Assembly: GCA_963978265.1 (NCBI GenBank)
Contig: CAXBQV010000014.1
Coordinates: forward strand, 1 to 24,308
DNA from: JAKALQ01 sp963978265
GTDB taxonomy: Bacteria > Actinomycetota > Actinomycetes > S36-B12 > UBA5976
Direction of reading: 5' to 3'
Length of the DNA: 24,308 nt
Below the pieces are notes generated by a model, which saw only the letters and a list, made by a program, of their open reading frames with translations, was not told the DNA's origin and searched no databases. A program made the translations under genes and the position numbers. The first letter of the stretch is position 1. Each line of letters starts with the position of its first letter. Positions 7,221-14,744 of this stretch are shown here, piece by piece.

Positions 7221-8105
7221 ATGGGCGCGCGTTTGGCAGTCAACCCGATTTCCTACTGGCTCACGCCGACCGGGATGGATCGCAGCACCGCGAATCTGGC
7301 GGTTGCGATGCGGGAACTCGGCGATATCGGGTACGAGTACGTGAAAGCCGACGTCCCCACCGACATGCAGCCCGAGCAGTATCTCGATTGGCTCGCTGGT
7401 TTCGGCATGAAACCGGCGATCACGCTCTTCAGCGCCTCGTTCTCCGATCCGAACACACATGACGAAGTCGCCGAACAGGCGCGGGCTTTCGCATCCGTCC
7501 AGGCGGGTCTCGGCATGCGCTACACAATGATCTCGACGATGGACAGCATGCAGGCACCGCGGATGCAAACGCCGGCGGTCGGCTTCGGCCACGACCCCGA
7601 AACCTTCGCCAACGTCATCGAAGGCATTCGTCGTTCATGCGAAGCCATGCAATCGGTCGGTGTCACCGCCGCACTGCACTCACACATCGGCGGAGCAATC
7701 GAGACAGATGCCGAGATCCGTCAGGTGTTGGACTCGATCGACGGTTCACTGCTGAAGTTCGGACCGGACACCGGGCATATGGCATGGGCCGGTGTCGACG
7801 TCGCGTGCATCATCGCCGATTACGCAGATCGAGTTGTTGCGACGCATCTCAAGGATGTCTTCGTCAGCAAGGCGAATGCATCGAAGCAGGCCGGTAAGAG
7901 CTATTTCGAGAGTTCTGTCCGGGGCGAACTCTGGGCCGAACCCGGCATCGGCGAACTCGACTTCACCTCCATCCTCGCCGCATTCCCGGATGATTTCGAT
8001 GGCGACTTCATGATCGAAGTCGATGTGCCATCGGTCGAGAGCAAGCGCGATTCGCACCAGCTTTCCTACGACTGGGCGCGCCGCGCGCTGCCGATCTGGG
8101 GCTGA
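7221..8105 (+). CDS. Sugar phosphate isomerase/epimerase, TIM barrel (IolE-like)
   Basis: A 294-residue xylose-isomerase-like TIM barrel (AP_endonuc_2 family). LAVNPISYWLT at the N-terminus resembles the start of inosose dehydratase. Metal-site candidates include the His of ALHSHIGGAIET, the Asp of FGPDTGHMAWAG, the His of VVATHLKDVF and the Glu of FMIEVDVPS. The GELWAEPGIGELDF segment corresponds to the '.(E)PG.G..DF' loop of the family. ATG 7221 is chosen because AGAAGGG (7206-7212) lies 8 bases upstream and because the extra residues of the longer frame belong to the severed aldehyde dehydrogenase region. It is followed two bases later by a second TIM-barrel gene. An isomerisation, epimerisation or dehydration of a sugar or cyclitol is likely. 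Confidence 0.82.
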   Translation: MGARLAVNPISYWLTPTGMDRSTANLAVAMRELGDIGYEYVKADVPTDMQPEQYLDWLAGFGMKPAITLFSASFSDPNTHDEVAEQARAFASVQAGLGMRYTMISTMDSMQAPRMQTPAVGFGHDPETFANVIEGIRRSCEAMQSVGVTAALHSHIGGAIETDAEIRQVLDSIDGSLLKFGPDTGHMAWAGVDVACIIADYADRVVATHLKDVFVSKANASKQAGKSYFESSVRGELWAEPGIGELDFTSILAAFPDDFDGDFMIEVDVPSVESKRDSHQLSYDWARRALPIWG

Positions 8106-8106
8106 T

Positions 8107-8934
8107 ATGTGGACACTTTCCGGATTCTCCGACGAGATTTCGCCTGACTTCGAGCAGCAATGCGCACTCATTGCATCGCTCGGAATGAAGTACTTGGAGT
8201 TCCGAAGCGCTTGGGACACGAACGTTCTCGACCTCTCGGCCGATCAACTGCAGCAGGCGAAGTTGTTGCTCGAGAAGTACAACCTGAAGGTGTCATCGAT
8301 CGGATCACCGATCGGCAAGATCTACATCGACGAACCATTCGCACCGCACGCCGAACGTGCCCAGCATGCGGTCGACGTCGCGAACTTCTTCGGTGCGAAG
8401 TTCATTCGCATCTTCTCGTTCTTCATGCGGGAAGGCATGGATCCGGATGCGCAGCGGGAAGCAGTGCTCACCCGCATGCAGCACCTTGCGGCGATTGCGG
8501 CTGCTGGGGCCGTCGTGATGATCCACGAGAACGAGAAGGACATCTACGGCGACATCCCCAGACGGTGCGCCGACATCATGGCATCGGTGAACTCGCCGAA
8601 TCTGCGTGCTGCCTGGGACGCAGCGAACTTCGTGCAGGTCGGAGTTCGGCCGTTCGACGAGGGCTGGCAGCTCATTCGTCCCTATCTTGTGTACATGCAG
8701 ATAAAGGACGCGATCCGGGGCACCGGGCAGGTCGTGACCGCCGGAAACGGTGACGGCCAGATGCTGCGCACGATCCGCGCGCTCCGTGAGGACGGGTTCG
8801 ACGGCTTCTTCTCGCTGGAACCGCATCTCGGCTCTGCGCACGCACTTGGCGGCTTCTCCGGTCCGGACCTCTTCATGGAGGCCCACCGCGACTTCACCGC
8901 CATGCTGCACGCCGAGCAGATTCCATTCGGTTAG
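8107..8934 (+). CDS. Sugar phosphate isomerase/epimerase, TIM barrel
   Basis: A 275-residue AP_endonuc_2/xylose-isomerase-like TIM barrel. It opens with SGFSDEISPDFEQQ, common in sugar phosphate isomerase/epimerase proteins, and keeps acidic metal ligands in VVMIHENEKDIYGD, RAAWDAANFVQVG and GFFSLEPHLG. It starts at ATG 8107, two bases after the first isomerase stop; the longer frame from 8023 overlaps that gene and is rejected. The two isomerase paralogues are clearly different in sequence, which suggests consecutive or alternative steps rather than a simple duplication. The downstream oxidoreductase begins two bases after the stop, so all are probably co-transcribed. Confidence 0.85.
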   Translation: MWTLSGFSDEISPDFEQQCALIASLGMKYLEFRSAWDTNVLDLSADQLQQAKLLLEKYNLKVSSIGSPIGKIYIDEPFAPHAERAQHAVDVANFFGAKFIRIFSFFMREGMDPDAQREAVLTRMQHLAAIAAAGAVVMIHENEKDIYGDIPRRCADIMASVNSPNLRAAWDAANFVQVGVRPFDEGWQLIRPYLVYMQIKDAIRGTGQVVTAGNGDGQMLRTIRALREDGFDGFFSLEPHLGSAHALGGFSGPDLFMEAHRDFTAMLHAEQIPFG

Positions 8935-8936
8935 TC

Positions 8937-9911
8937 GTGATCAAGGCAGCAGTTGTCGGCATCGGTGATGTATCGAGTGTGCATCTCGATGCGATCGCTG
9001 CGATCGACGATGCCGAACTCGTAGCCGTCTGCGACACGGACCCGTCCGCGACCGACGGATTCGCAGTACCGTCCTTCCGCTTGGTCCCCGAGATGCTCGA
9101 CACTGTCAGGCCCGACGTTGTGCATGTCTGCACACCGCACGATCAGCACTTCCCAGTGGCATTCGAGGTTCTGCAGCGAGGTATCCCGATGCTGCTCGAG
9201 AAGCCGATCGCATCAACGATCACGGACGGCTCCACAATCGTCGACATGGCGAAACTCGGCAACAGTACGGTCGGCGTGTGCTTCCAGAACCGATACAACC
9301 CCACATCGATCGCGCTGCAGCAGGCATTGGCGAGCGGACGCTACGGTGCCGTGCTCGGTGCACGCGCACAGGTCATGTGGACACGTACGGCCGATTACTA
9401 CCGCGAGAAGCCCTGGCGCGGTTCGTGGACCGGCGGTGGCGGCGGCATACTCATGAACCAGGCGATCCATACGATCGACCTCGTCCAGTGGCTGCTTGGC
9501 GACGTCACCGACGTCAGCGGCGAGATCGCAACCCTGCTCTTCGCTGACACGATCGAGGTCGAGGACACCGCTGTTGGCGTCTTCCATCATGCAAGCGGAA
9601 TCCGCACGAACTTCTACGCGACGCTGACGCACTTCGAGAACGCACCGGTGTTCATCGAGGTGCGCTGCGAGTACGCAACCCTGCGCCTCGAAGGCGACCT
9701 CGTCGTGATCCACAATGATGGACGTCGCGAACTGCTTGCCGAGCAAGATTCCATCGGTACCGCCCGTAGTTACTGGGGGGCGTCGCACGAGCGACTCATC
9801 CGCGACTTCTACGCACACCTCCAGGACCAGCGGCACTTCTGGATTGATTCGAACGAAGCCATGAAGAGCCTTCACATTGCAAAGGCGTTCTACTCGAAGG
9901 AAGCACAATGA
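8937..9911 (+). CDS. Gfo/Idh/MocA family NAD(P)-dependent oxidoreductase
   Basis: A complete 324-residue enzyme. The N-terminal Rossmann fold begins AAVVGIGDVSSVH with the acidic turn VCDTDP. The family's EKP motif appears in MLLEKPIA, and the C-terminal substrate domain contains GGGILMNQAIHTIDL, which carries the catalytic Asp/His region (normally G(G)..D.G.H..D; here MNQAIHTID). It would oxidise or reduce a secondary hydroxyl of a sugar or cyclitol with NAD(P). The start is GTG 8937, two bases after the preceding stop, and the end overlaps the following homologue by ATGA. Together with the two TIM-barrel genes it resembles inositol- or keto-sugar-type catabolic modules. Confidence 0.88.
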   Translation: MIKAAVVGIGDVSSVHLDAIAAIDDAELVAVCDTDPSATDGFAVPSFRLVPEMLDTVRPDVVHVCTPHDQHFPVAFEVLQRGIPMLLEKPIASTITDGSTIVDMAKLGNSTVGVCFQNRYNPTSIALQQALASGRYGAVLGARAQVMWTRTADYYREKPWRGSWTGGGGGILMNQAIHTIDLVQWLLGDVTDVSGEIATLLFADTIEVEDTAVGVFHHASGIRTNFYATLTHFENAPVFIEVRCEYATLRLEGDLVVIHNDGRRELLAEQDSIGTARSYWGASHERLIRDFYAHLQDQRHFWIDSNEAMKSLHIAKAFYSKEAQ

Positions 9912-10339
9912 CACAGCAGATCCGTCTCGGCATCATCGGCCTCGGAGCCCAGGGTGGCTTCTATGCGAAGGCGATCGCCGACGGACTCGTCGGGAACATG
10001 ACCATCGGCGCCATCTGCGACACCGATCCTGCGAAGGAACAGCGTGCTGAATCACAGTTCCCCGGCGTTCCCTTCTTCGCCGATTACAAGGAGATGATCG
10101 CGAGCGGCTCGGTCGACGCAGTGATCACGACGATCCCGCACTATCTGCACCCGGAAGTCGGCATATACGCACTTGAGCACGGCATGCACCTCCTGGGTGA
10201 GAAGCCGGCCGGCGTCTACACGGCTCAGGTGAAGGAGTTGATGGCGGTCGCCGACCAGCACCCCGAACTCACCTTCGCAATCATGTTCAACCAACGCAAC
10301 AACCCGCTGTACCGACGCATCAAAGAGATCGTCGACGCC
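9908..10339 (+). pseudogene. Second Gfo/Idh/MocA oxidoreductase, N-terminal fragment
   Basis: The first 144 residues are a clean Gfo/Idh/MocA NAD-binding domain: LGIIGLGAQGGFYAKAI, AICDTDP, HYLHPEVGIYAL and LLGEKPAG (the EKP motif), ending NQRNNPLYRRIKEIVDA. The family continues with a glycine-rich turn (often G.LG.) and a C-terminal domain of about 200 residues, none of which is present. From base 10340 the frame reads RARGPPHHWCR and stops at 10373-10375, while another frame becomes phosphomannomutase. The start overlaps the previous stop by ATGA, so the 5' end is native. Without the substrate domain it cannot work as an oxidoreductase. Confidence 0.88.
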
Positions 10340-10340
10340 A

Positions 10341-10577
10341 GAGCTCGCGGGCCGCCGCATCACTGGTGTCGATGATCTCGCCCACGGTATCGACGGGCTG
10401 CCACCTACTGATGGTGTGCGACTCCGGATGGCCGACGGCCACGTGCTCGTGCGGCCGAGTGGCACCGAGCCGAAACTCAAGTGCTACCTCGAGTACATCA
10501 GCAACGATGACGCCGACGGTGCGGCGCAGGTTCTGGCTCGCACAGAGTCTGCACTCCGATCCGCACTCGGGCTCTGA
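10341..10577 (+). pseudogene. Phosphomannomutase/phosphoglucomutase, C-terminal fragment
   Basis: In the frame that starts with GAG 10341, 78 residues run to TGA 10575-10577 and include VLVRPSGTEPKLKCYLEY. This is the phosphate-binding RPSGTEPK loop in domain 4 of alpha-D-phosphohexomutases. The region before it (RITGVDDLAHGIDGLPPTDGV) also fits the end of domain 3/4 of actinobacterial PmmB-type proteins. There is no start codon of its own, and the preceding 450 or so residues, with the catalytic phosphoserine, are missing. In Mycobacterium a pmmB gene lies in the same neighbourhood as the sdhCDAB operon, so this end is probably in its native place and the upstream part has been lost. Confidence 0.85.
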
Positions 10578-10589
10578 GCAGAATCGCAA

Positions 10590-10601
10590 TAGTCTGAGCG
10601 G
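10590..10601 (+). promoter_or_regulatory. Leaderless -10 element for deoC
   Basis: TAGTCT (10590-10595) fits the actinobacterial TANNNT -10 consensus and lies exactly 6 bases before the GTG at 10602, so transcription would begin at or near the start codon. No Shine-Dalgarno sequence lies in the usual position. No convincing -35 is seen. It would start the deoC operon independently of the mutase remnant 12 bases upstream. Confidence 0.6.
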
Positions 10602-11561
10602 GTGACCGCACTCATCGGCTTCAGCCAAGCGGACGTCGCTGCCGCCGGCGGATCCGACGCCGCCCTTCGCGCATTCCTCCTCGCCCTTCCCGGCGTCGAC
10701 CAGGTGGGCGTCGAAGCACGAGCGGCCGGTCTGGGAACGCGGTCGATCAAGACGAGCACGAAGTCGGCGTTCATCGATCTCGCGATCTCGATGATCGATC
10801 TCACCACACTCGAAGGTGCAGACACCCCCGGCAAGGTCCGGGCACTGTGCACGAAGGCCCAGCATCCGGATCCGAGCGACGACACCGTGCCACATGTCGC
10901 GGCAGTGTGCGTGTACGGCGACATGGTCCCGTATGCGAAGGATGCGCTCCGCGACAGCGACATCAACATCGCCGCCGTTGCCACGGCATTCCCGAGTGGA
11001 CGTGCATCGCTCGACGTCAAGATCCTCGACACCCGTGACGCGGTTGCGAATGGTGCGGACGAGATCGACATGGTCATCGACCGCGGCGCGTTCCTGTCGG
11101 GTCGCTACATGCAGGTGTTCGAGCAAATCAAAGCCGTGAAGGAGGCCTGCGACGACGCGCACCTGAAGGTGATCCTCGAGACAGGCGAACTCCAGACCTA
11201 CGACAACGTGCGGCGTGCGTCCTGGCTGGCGATGATGGCTGGCGCCGACTTCATCAAGACGTCCACCGGCAAGGTGCAGCCGGCGGCAACCATGCCGGTC
11301 GTGCTCACGATGCTCGAGGCCTGCCGCGACTGGCATGCACTGACCGGCGATCGTATCGGCATGAAGCCCGCAGGTGGCATCCGTACCGCGAAGGATGCGA
11401 TGAAGCTGTTGGTCCTCGTCAACGAGATCACCGGCGAGGACTGGCTGACGCCGGACCTGTTCCGCATCGGAGCATCCACACTGCTCAACGATCTCCTCAT
11501 GCAACGCCAGAAGCTCGCACACGGCAACTACTCCGGACCTCTCTATGTGACGGTGGACTGA
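10602..11561 (+). CDS. deoC: Deoxyribose-phosphate aldolase
   Basis: A 319-residue class I aldolase that splits 2-deoxy-D-ribose 5-phosphate to acetaldehyde and glyceraldehyde 3-phosphate. The Schiff-base Lys219 (GADFIKTSTGKV), the second lysine Lys255 (GMKPAGGI) and the proton-relay Asp156 (GADEIDMVID) are all present. It has about 60 residues more than E. coli DeoC at the N-terminus, and in length resembles the animal enzyme and several actinobacterial forms. Start GTG 10602 is supported by the -10 hexamer six bases upstream. The stop overlaps the next ATG by one base, and the linked aldehyde dehydrogenase is the natural consumer of the acetaldehyde released. Confidence 0.95.
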   Translation: MTALIGFSQADVAAAGGSDAALRAFLLALPGVDQVGVEARAAGLGTRSIKTSTKSAFIDLAISMIDLTTLEGADTPGKVRALCTKAQHPDPSDDTVPHVAAVCVYGDMVPYAKDALRDSDINIAAVATAFPSGRASLDVKILDTRDAVANGADEIDMVIDRGAFLSGRYMQVFEQIKAVKEACDDAHLKVILETGELQTYDNVRRASWLAMMAGADFIKTSTGKVQPAATMPVVLTMLEACRDWHALTGDRIGMKPAGGIRTAKDAMKLLVLVNEITGEDWLTPDLFRIGASTLLNDLLMQRQKLAHGNYSGPLYVTVD

Positions 11562-12997
11562 TGATCGAATACGCACCCGCGCCCGAGTCACGGTCGGTGG
11601 TGAAACTGAAGAAGTCCTACGGACTCTTCATCGACGGCGATTTCGTGCAGCCCATAGAGGGTGGCGCCTACACGACGATCAACCCGGCCACCGAGGAAGC
11701 GCTGGCATCGGTGTCCGAAGGAACCGACGCCGACGTCGACGCAGCGGTCAAGGCAGCCCGTCGCGCCTTCACGAAGTGGTCGCGGCTCAGCGGCGCCGAG
11801 CGAGCGAAGTACCTGTACCGGATTGCGCGCATCATGCAGGAACGCGCACGCGAGTTCGCGGTGCTCGAGACACTGAACAACGGCAAGCCGATCAAGGAAA
11901 CCCGCGACTTCGACATTCCGATGGCCGCTGCGTGGTTCTTCCACTACGCGGGCTGGGCGGACAAGCTGGAGTACGCGGGCTTCGGTCCGAATCCACGCCC
12001 GATCGGCGTCGCCGGACAGGTGATCCCCTGGAACTTCCCGCTCATGATGCTCGCGTGGAAGATCGCACCGGCGCTCGCGTGCGGCAACACCGTGGTGCTC
12101 AAGCCGGCTCAGACGACACCGCTCACTGCCCTGCTCTTCGCCGAGGTCTGCCAGCAGGCGGACCTCCCGAACGGCGTCGTGAACATCGTCACCGGACACG
12201 GCGCCACCGGCGCGGCAGTCGTTGCGCACAAGGGCGTCGACAAGGTTGCCTTCACCGGATCCACCGCAGTCGGCCGGCAGATCGCGCAGACGATCGCCGG
12301 CAGCAAGAAGCGCCTGACGCTCGAACTCGGCGGCAAGGGTGCGAACATCGTGTTCGACGACGCTCCGATCGACCAAGCCGTCGAGGGCATCGTAAACGGC
12401 ATCTACTTCAACCAGGGCCACGTCTGCTGTGCCGGTTCGCGTCTGCTCGTACAGGAGAACGTGCACGACGAGGTCGTCGCACGACTGCAGCGACGGATGC
12501 AGACGCTGCGCGTCGGAGACCCGCTCGACAAGAACACCGACGTCGGCGCCATCAACTCCCGGATGCAACTCGACAAGATCACCGAGCTCGCGAACTCCGG
12601 TGATGCCGAGGGCGCCATGCGCTGGAGCGTCGATTGCACGCTGCCGGACAAGGGATTCTGGTTCAGACCCACCGTCTTCACCAACGTCACACAAGCGAAT
12701 CGCATCGCCCGGGAGGAGATCTTCGGTCCGGTGCTGAGCGTGCTCACGTTCCGCACACCTGCGGAGGCGATCGAGAAGGCGAACAACTCGCAGTACGGAC
12801 TCTCGGCAGGCGTCTGGACGGAGAAGGGATCACGCATCCTCAAACTCGCGAACGAGTTGCGTGCAGGCGTCGTCTGGGCGAACTCGTTCAACAAGTTCGA
12901 TCCCGCATCACCGTTCGGCGGGTACAAGGAGTCCGGCTACGGACGCGAAGGCGGCCGACAAGGGCTCGCCGGTTATGTGGAGGCCGATCACGTATGA
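11561..12997 (+). CDS. Aldehyde dehydrogenase, NAD(P)-dependent
   Basis: A full-length 478-residue ALDH. The oxyanion Asn158 (VIPWNFPLM), cofactor Lys181 (LKPAQTTP), nucleotide loop FTGSTAVGR (about 231-239), general base Glu255 (LELGGKGAN) and nucleophile Cys289 (FNQGHVCCAGSR) are all in place, and a C-terminal SPFGGYKESGYGREGG motif closes the fold. Overlap with deoC by TGATG suggests it oxidises the acetaldehyde made by the aldolase to acetate, although its real aldehyde range is not known. Its end overlaps the next gene by ATGA. That next gene is a shortened, inactive homologue, so the two products may work as a pair. Confidence 0.93.
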   Translation: MIEYAPAPESRSVVKLKKSYGLFIDGDFVQPIEGGAYTTINPATEEALASVSEGTDADVDAAVKAARRAFTKWSRLSGAERAKYLYRIARIMQERAREFAVLETLNNGKPIKETRDFDIPMAAAWFFHYAGWADKLEYAGFGPNPRPIGVAGQVIPWNFPLMMLAWKIAPALACGNTVVLKPAQTTPLTALLFAEVCQQADLPNGVVNIVTGHGATGAAVVAHKGVDKVAFTGSTAVGRQIAQTIAGSKKRLTLELGGKGANIVFDDAPIDQAVEGIVNGIYFNQGHVCCAGSRLLVQENVHDEVVARLQRRMQTLRVGDPLDKNTDVGAINSRMQLDKITELANSGDAEGAMRWSVDCTLPDKGFWFRPTVFTNVTQANRIAREEIFGPVLSVLTFRTPAEAIEKANNSQYGLSAGVWTEKGSRILKLANELRAGVVWANSFNKFDPASPFGGYKESGYGREGGRQGLAGYVEADHV

Positions 12998-13854
12998 GTC
13001 GCATCGACGTCCGCAAGACCTACAAGCTCTACATCAACGGCGCGTTCCCGCGCAGCGAGAGCGGCCGCAGCTACGAGGTGACCGATACGAAGGGCAACTT
13101 CCTCGCGAATGCAGCACAGGCATCGCGCAAGGATGCCCGCGACGCCGTCGTTGCGGCACGCGGCGCATTCAACGGTTGGTCGCATGCGACCGCGTTCAAT
13201 CGCGGTCAGGTGGTGTACCGCATCGCAGAGGTAATGGAGAGTCGCCGGGCACAACTCGTCGCCGATGTGATGGCCTCCGAGGGGCTGACGCAGAAGCGCG
13301 CAGAAGCGGCTGTCGATGCGGCCATCGATCGGGTCGTCTGGTACGCGGGCTGGTCCGACAAACTGCCGACCGTGCTCGGCAATGCGAACGCGATTGCCGG
13401 ACCGTTCTTCAATTTCTCGATACCGGAGCCATCCGGTGTGGTTGCGATCTGTGCTCCGCAGGAGTCGTCATTGCTCGGTCTCGTATCCACCGTGATCCCG
13501 GTGGTCGTTTCCGGCAACACTGCAGTCGTCGTGACCTCGACTGCGCGACCACTTCCCGCGATCACCTGGGCCGAATGTCTTGCCACCTCGGACGTTCCGA
13601 ATGGCGTCATCAACATCCTGACCGGCGACCACAGCGAGATCGCGCCATGGCTGGCAAGCCACCTCGATGTCGACGGCATCGACCTCACCGGTGTGACGGA
13701 CGCAGGGCTCGCTTCGCGACTGGAAGCGGAAGCGGCGGTGAACCTCAAGCGCTTCACCCGACCGGTCGACGAGGACTGGTCCGAACGCCCGCACCTGCGT
13801 CGGCTCAGCCGCTTCATCGAGACCAAGACGGTCTGGCATCCGATCGGCGTGTAG
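12994..13854 (+). CDS. Catalytically dead, truncated aldehyde dehydrogenase homologue
   Basis: A 286-residue protein aligning to the N-terminal/cofactor half of ALDHs: KLYINGAFPRSESGRSYEV, then the AR.AF..W helix (AARGAFNGWS), VVYRIAEVMESRR and SGNTAVVVTS. The PWN motif is replaced by ICAPQESS, so the oxyanion Asn is lost. There is no ELGGK glutamate and no catalytic Cys segment. After about residue 235 it jumps to a short tail ending RFIETKTVWHPIGV. The frame is clean and ATGA-coupled to the active ALDH, which argues against recent decay and for a maintained partner or regulatory pseudo-enzyme. Some longer in-frame sequence upstream (to 12634) lies inside the active ALDH gene and is not part of it. 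Confidence 0.82.
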   Translation: MSRIDVRKTYKLYINGAFPRSESGRSYEVTDTKGNFLANAAQASRKDARDAVVAARGAFNGWSHATAFNRGQVVYRIAEVMESRRAQLVADVMASEGLTQKRAEAAVDAAIDRVVWYAGWSDKLPTVLGNANAIAGPFFNFSIPEPSGVVAICAPQESSLLGLVSTVIPVVVSGNTAVVVTSTARPLPAITWAECLATSDVPNGVINILTGDHSEIAPWLASHLDVDGIDLTGVTDAGLASRLEAEAAVNLKRFTRPVDEDWSERPHLRRLSRFIETKTVWHPIGV

Positions 13855-13863
13855 CCTCCGAAC
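13852..13863 (+). promoter_or_regulatory. Leaderless -10 element overlapping the ALDH-homologue stop
   Basis: TAGCCT (13852-13857) fits TANNNT and lies exactly 6 bases upstream of ATG 13864. Its first three bases are the TAG stop codon of the preceding gene, so the terminator codon doubles as promoter sequence. No Shine-Dalgarno is present before the ATG (CCGAAC only). Confidence 0.55.
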
Positions 13864-14142
13864 ATGGTTACTGCCATCTGCTTCCTTCAGATCGCCGTCG
13901 ACAAGATCAACGAGGCCGGCACCGCGATCAGCAATCTGCCCGGCGTGACTGCCGTCTACTCCGTGACCGGTGACATCGATCTCATCGCATTGGTCGAGGT
14001 GCGCAGCCACGACGATGTCGCGAAGGTCGTCACCGACGGCATCGCGAAGGTGCCGGGCGTACTCTCAACCGAGACCCACATCGCCTTCCGCAGCTACCGA
14101 AACGGCGACATCGAAGCCGCCTTCTCCATCGGTCTCGACTAG
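13864..14142 (+). CDS. Stand-alone Lrp/AsnC ligand-binding (RAM) domain protein
   Basis: A 92-residue protein consisting only of the alpha/beta ferredoxin-like ligand-binding and oligomerisation domain found at the C-terminus of Lrp/AsnC regulators. It shows a beta strand (VTAICFLQIAV), a helix, GVTAVYSVTGDIDLIALVEV (the V.G.YD..(L)V hallmark with D-I-D), and the C-terminal PGVLSTETHIAF strand. No helix-turn-helix precedes it, so it cannot bind DNA like Lrp. Such small 'Lrp/AsnC ligand binding domain' proteins are widespread and probably act as amino-acid-binding oligomers. The deacylase gene starts directly after its stop. Confidence 0.85.
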   Translation: MVTAICFLQIAVDKINEAGTAISNLPGVTAVYSVTGDIDLIALVEVRSHDDVAKVVTDGIAKVPGVLSTETHIAFRSYRNGDIEAAFSIGLD

Positions 14143-14640
14143 GTGTCGGTCGACCTCCTTGACCCGCGAGTGCGCGCGTCGATCGAGCAGTACCGGATCA
14201 TTTGCGACGTGCTCGCATGCGATCCGGAGCTCGCGGATACAGCAGCGTTCTGCGCGCACTACGGCTTCGCGCTTGAAACAGCTGCGAACACGATCCTCGT
14301 CGCATCGAAGAAGGTGGATCCACCCAAGTACGCAGTCTGCGTCGTACTCGGCACCACATCACTGGACGTGAACCACACAGTCCGTGAACTCCTCGATGTG
14401 AAACGGCTGTCATTCGCCGACGGCGACACCACCATTGCGCGCACGGGCATGATGATCGGTGGTGTCACGGCCTTCGGAATCGACGGACTCCCCCTGTACA
14501 TCGATGCCGCGGTGATGGCCCAGCCGCGCGTGGTCATGGGTGGCGGCAACCGCTCGAGCAAGGTCGTCCTCGCGCCGGCCGAGCTCCGCAAACTGCCCGG
14601 CGCAACCGTGGTCGACGGCCTGGCCAAACCCCGCGACTAG
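14143..14640 (+). CDS. YbaK/EbsC-type aminoacyl-tRNA deacylase (prolyl-tRNA editing domain)
   Basis: A 165-residue protein of the YbaK/ProX/INS editing-domain fold. TILVASKKVDPPKYAVCVVLG gives the central strands with the conserved Lys, and LLDVKRLSFADGDTTIARTGMMIGGVTAFGI matches the '.K.R.A......TG...GGV.P.G' core of the family. Members hydrolyse mischarged tRNAs (for example Cys- or Ala-tRNA(Pro)) in trans. The start is GTG 14143, immediately after the TAG of the RAM-domain gene, which suggests translational coupling. Exact tRNA specificity is not predictable from sequence. Confidence 0.83.
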   Translation: MSVDLLDPRVRASIEQYRIICDVLACDPELADTAAFCAHYGFALETAANTILVASKKVDPPKYAVCVVLGTTSLDVNHTVRELLDVKRLSFADGDTTIARTGMMIGGVTAFGIDGLPLYIDAAVMAQPRVVMGGGNRSSKVVLAPAELRKLPGATVVDGLAKPRD

Positions 14641-14744
14641 CGCGCCGGTGTGCCCTGCCTCACGGCCGCCGACCCACCGCTGCACGGCTGGCTAGACTCG
14701 GGCCGAGCGCGCATTTCCGCGCATCCCCACTTGGAGGTTCGAGC
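14641..14744 (+). promoter_or_regulatory. Intergenic region with sdh operon promoter and ribosome-binding site
   Basis: This 104-base gap is the longest in the window. TAGACT (14693-14698) fits the TANNNT -10 consensus and would give a transcript start near 14705 and a leader of about 40 bases. TTGGAGG (14731-14737) is a good Shine-Dalgarno, 7 bases before GTG 14745. In contrast to several other starts here, the sdh operon thus has a leader. No clear -35, operator or riboswitch is recognised. Confidence 0.5.

Noticed and set aside
11588..12694. Long minus-strand frame opposite the deoC-linked ALDH
   Set aside because: Shadow of the ALDH coding sequence; the plus-strand protein has every catalytic motif.
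12634..12993. N-terminal extension of the short ALDH homologue
   Set aside because: It lies within the active ALDH gene in another frame; ATG 12994 with ATGA coupling is the better start.
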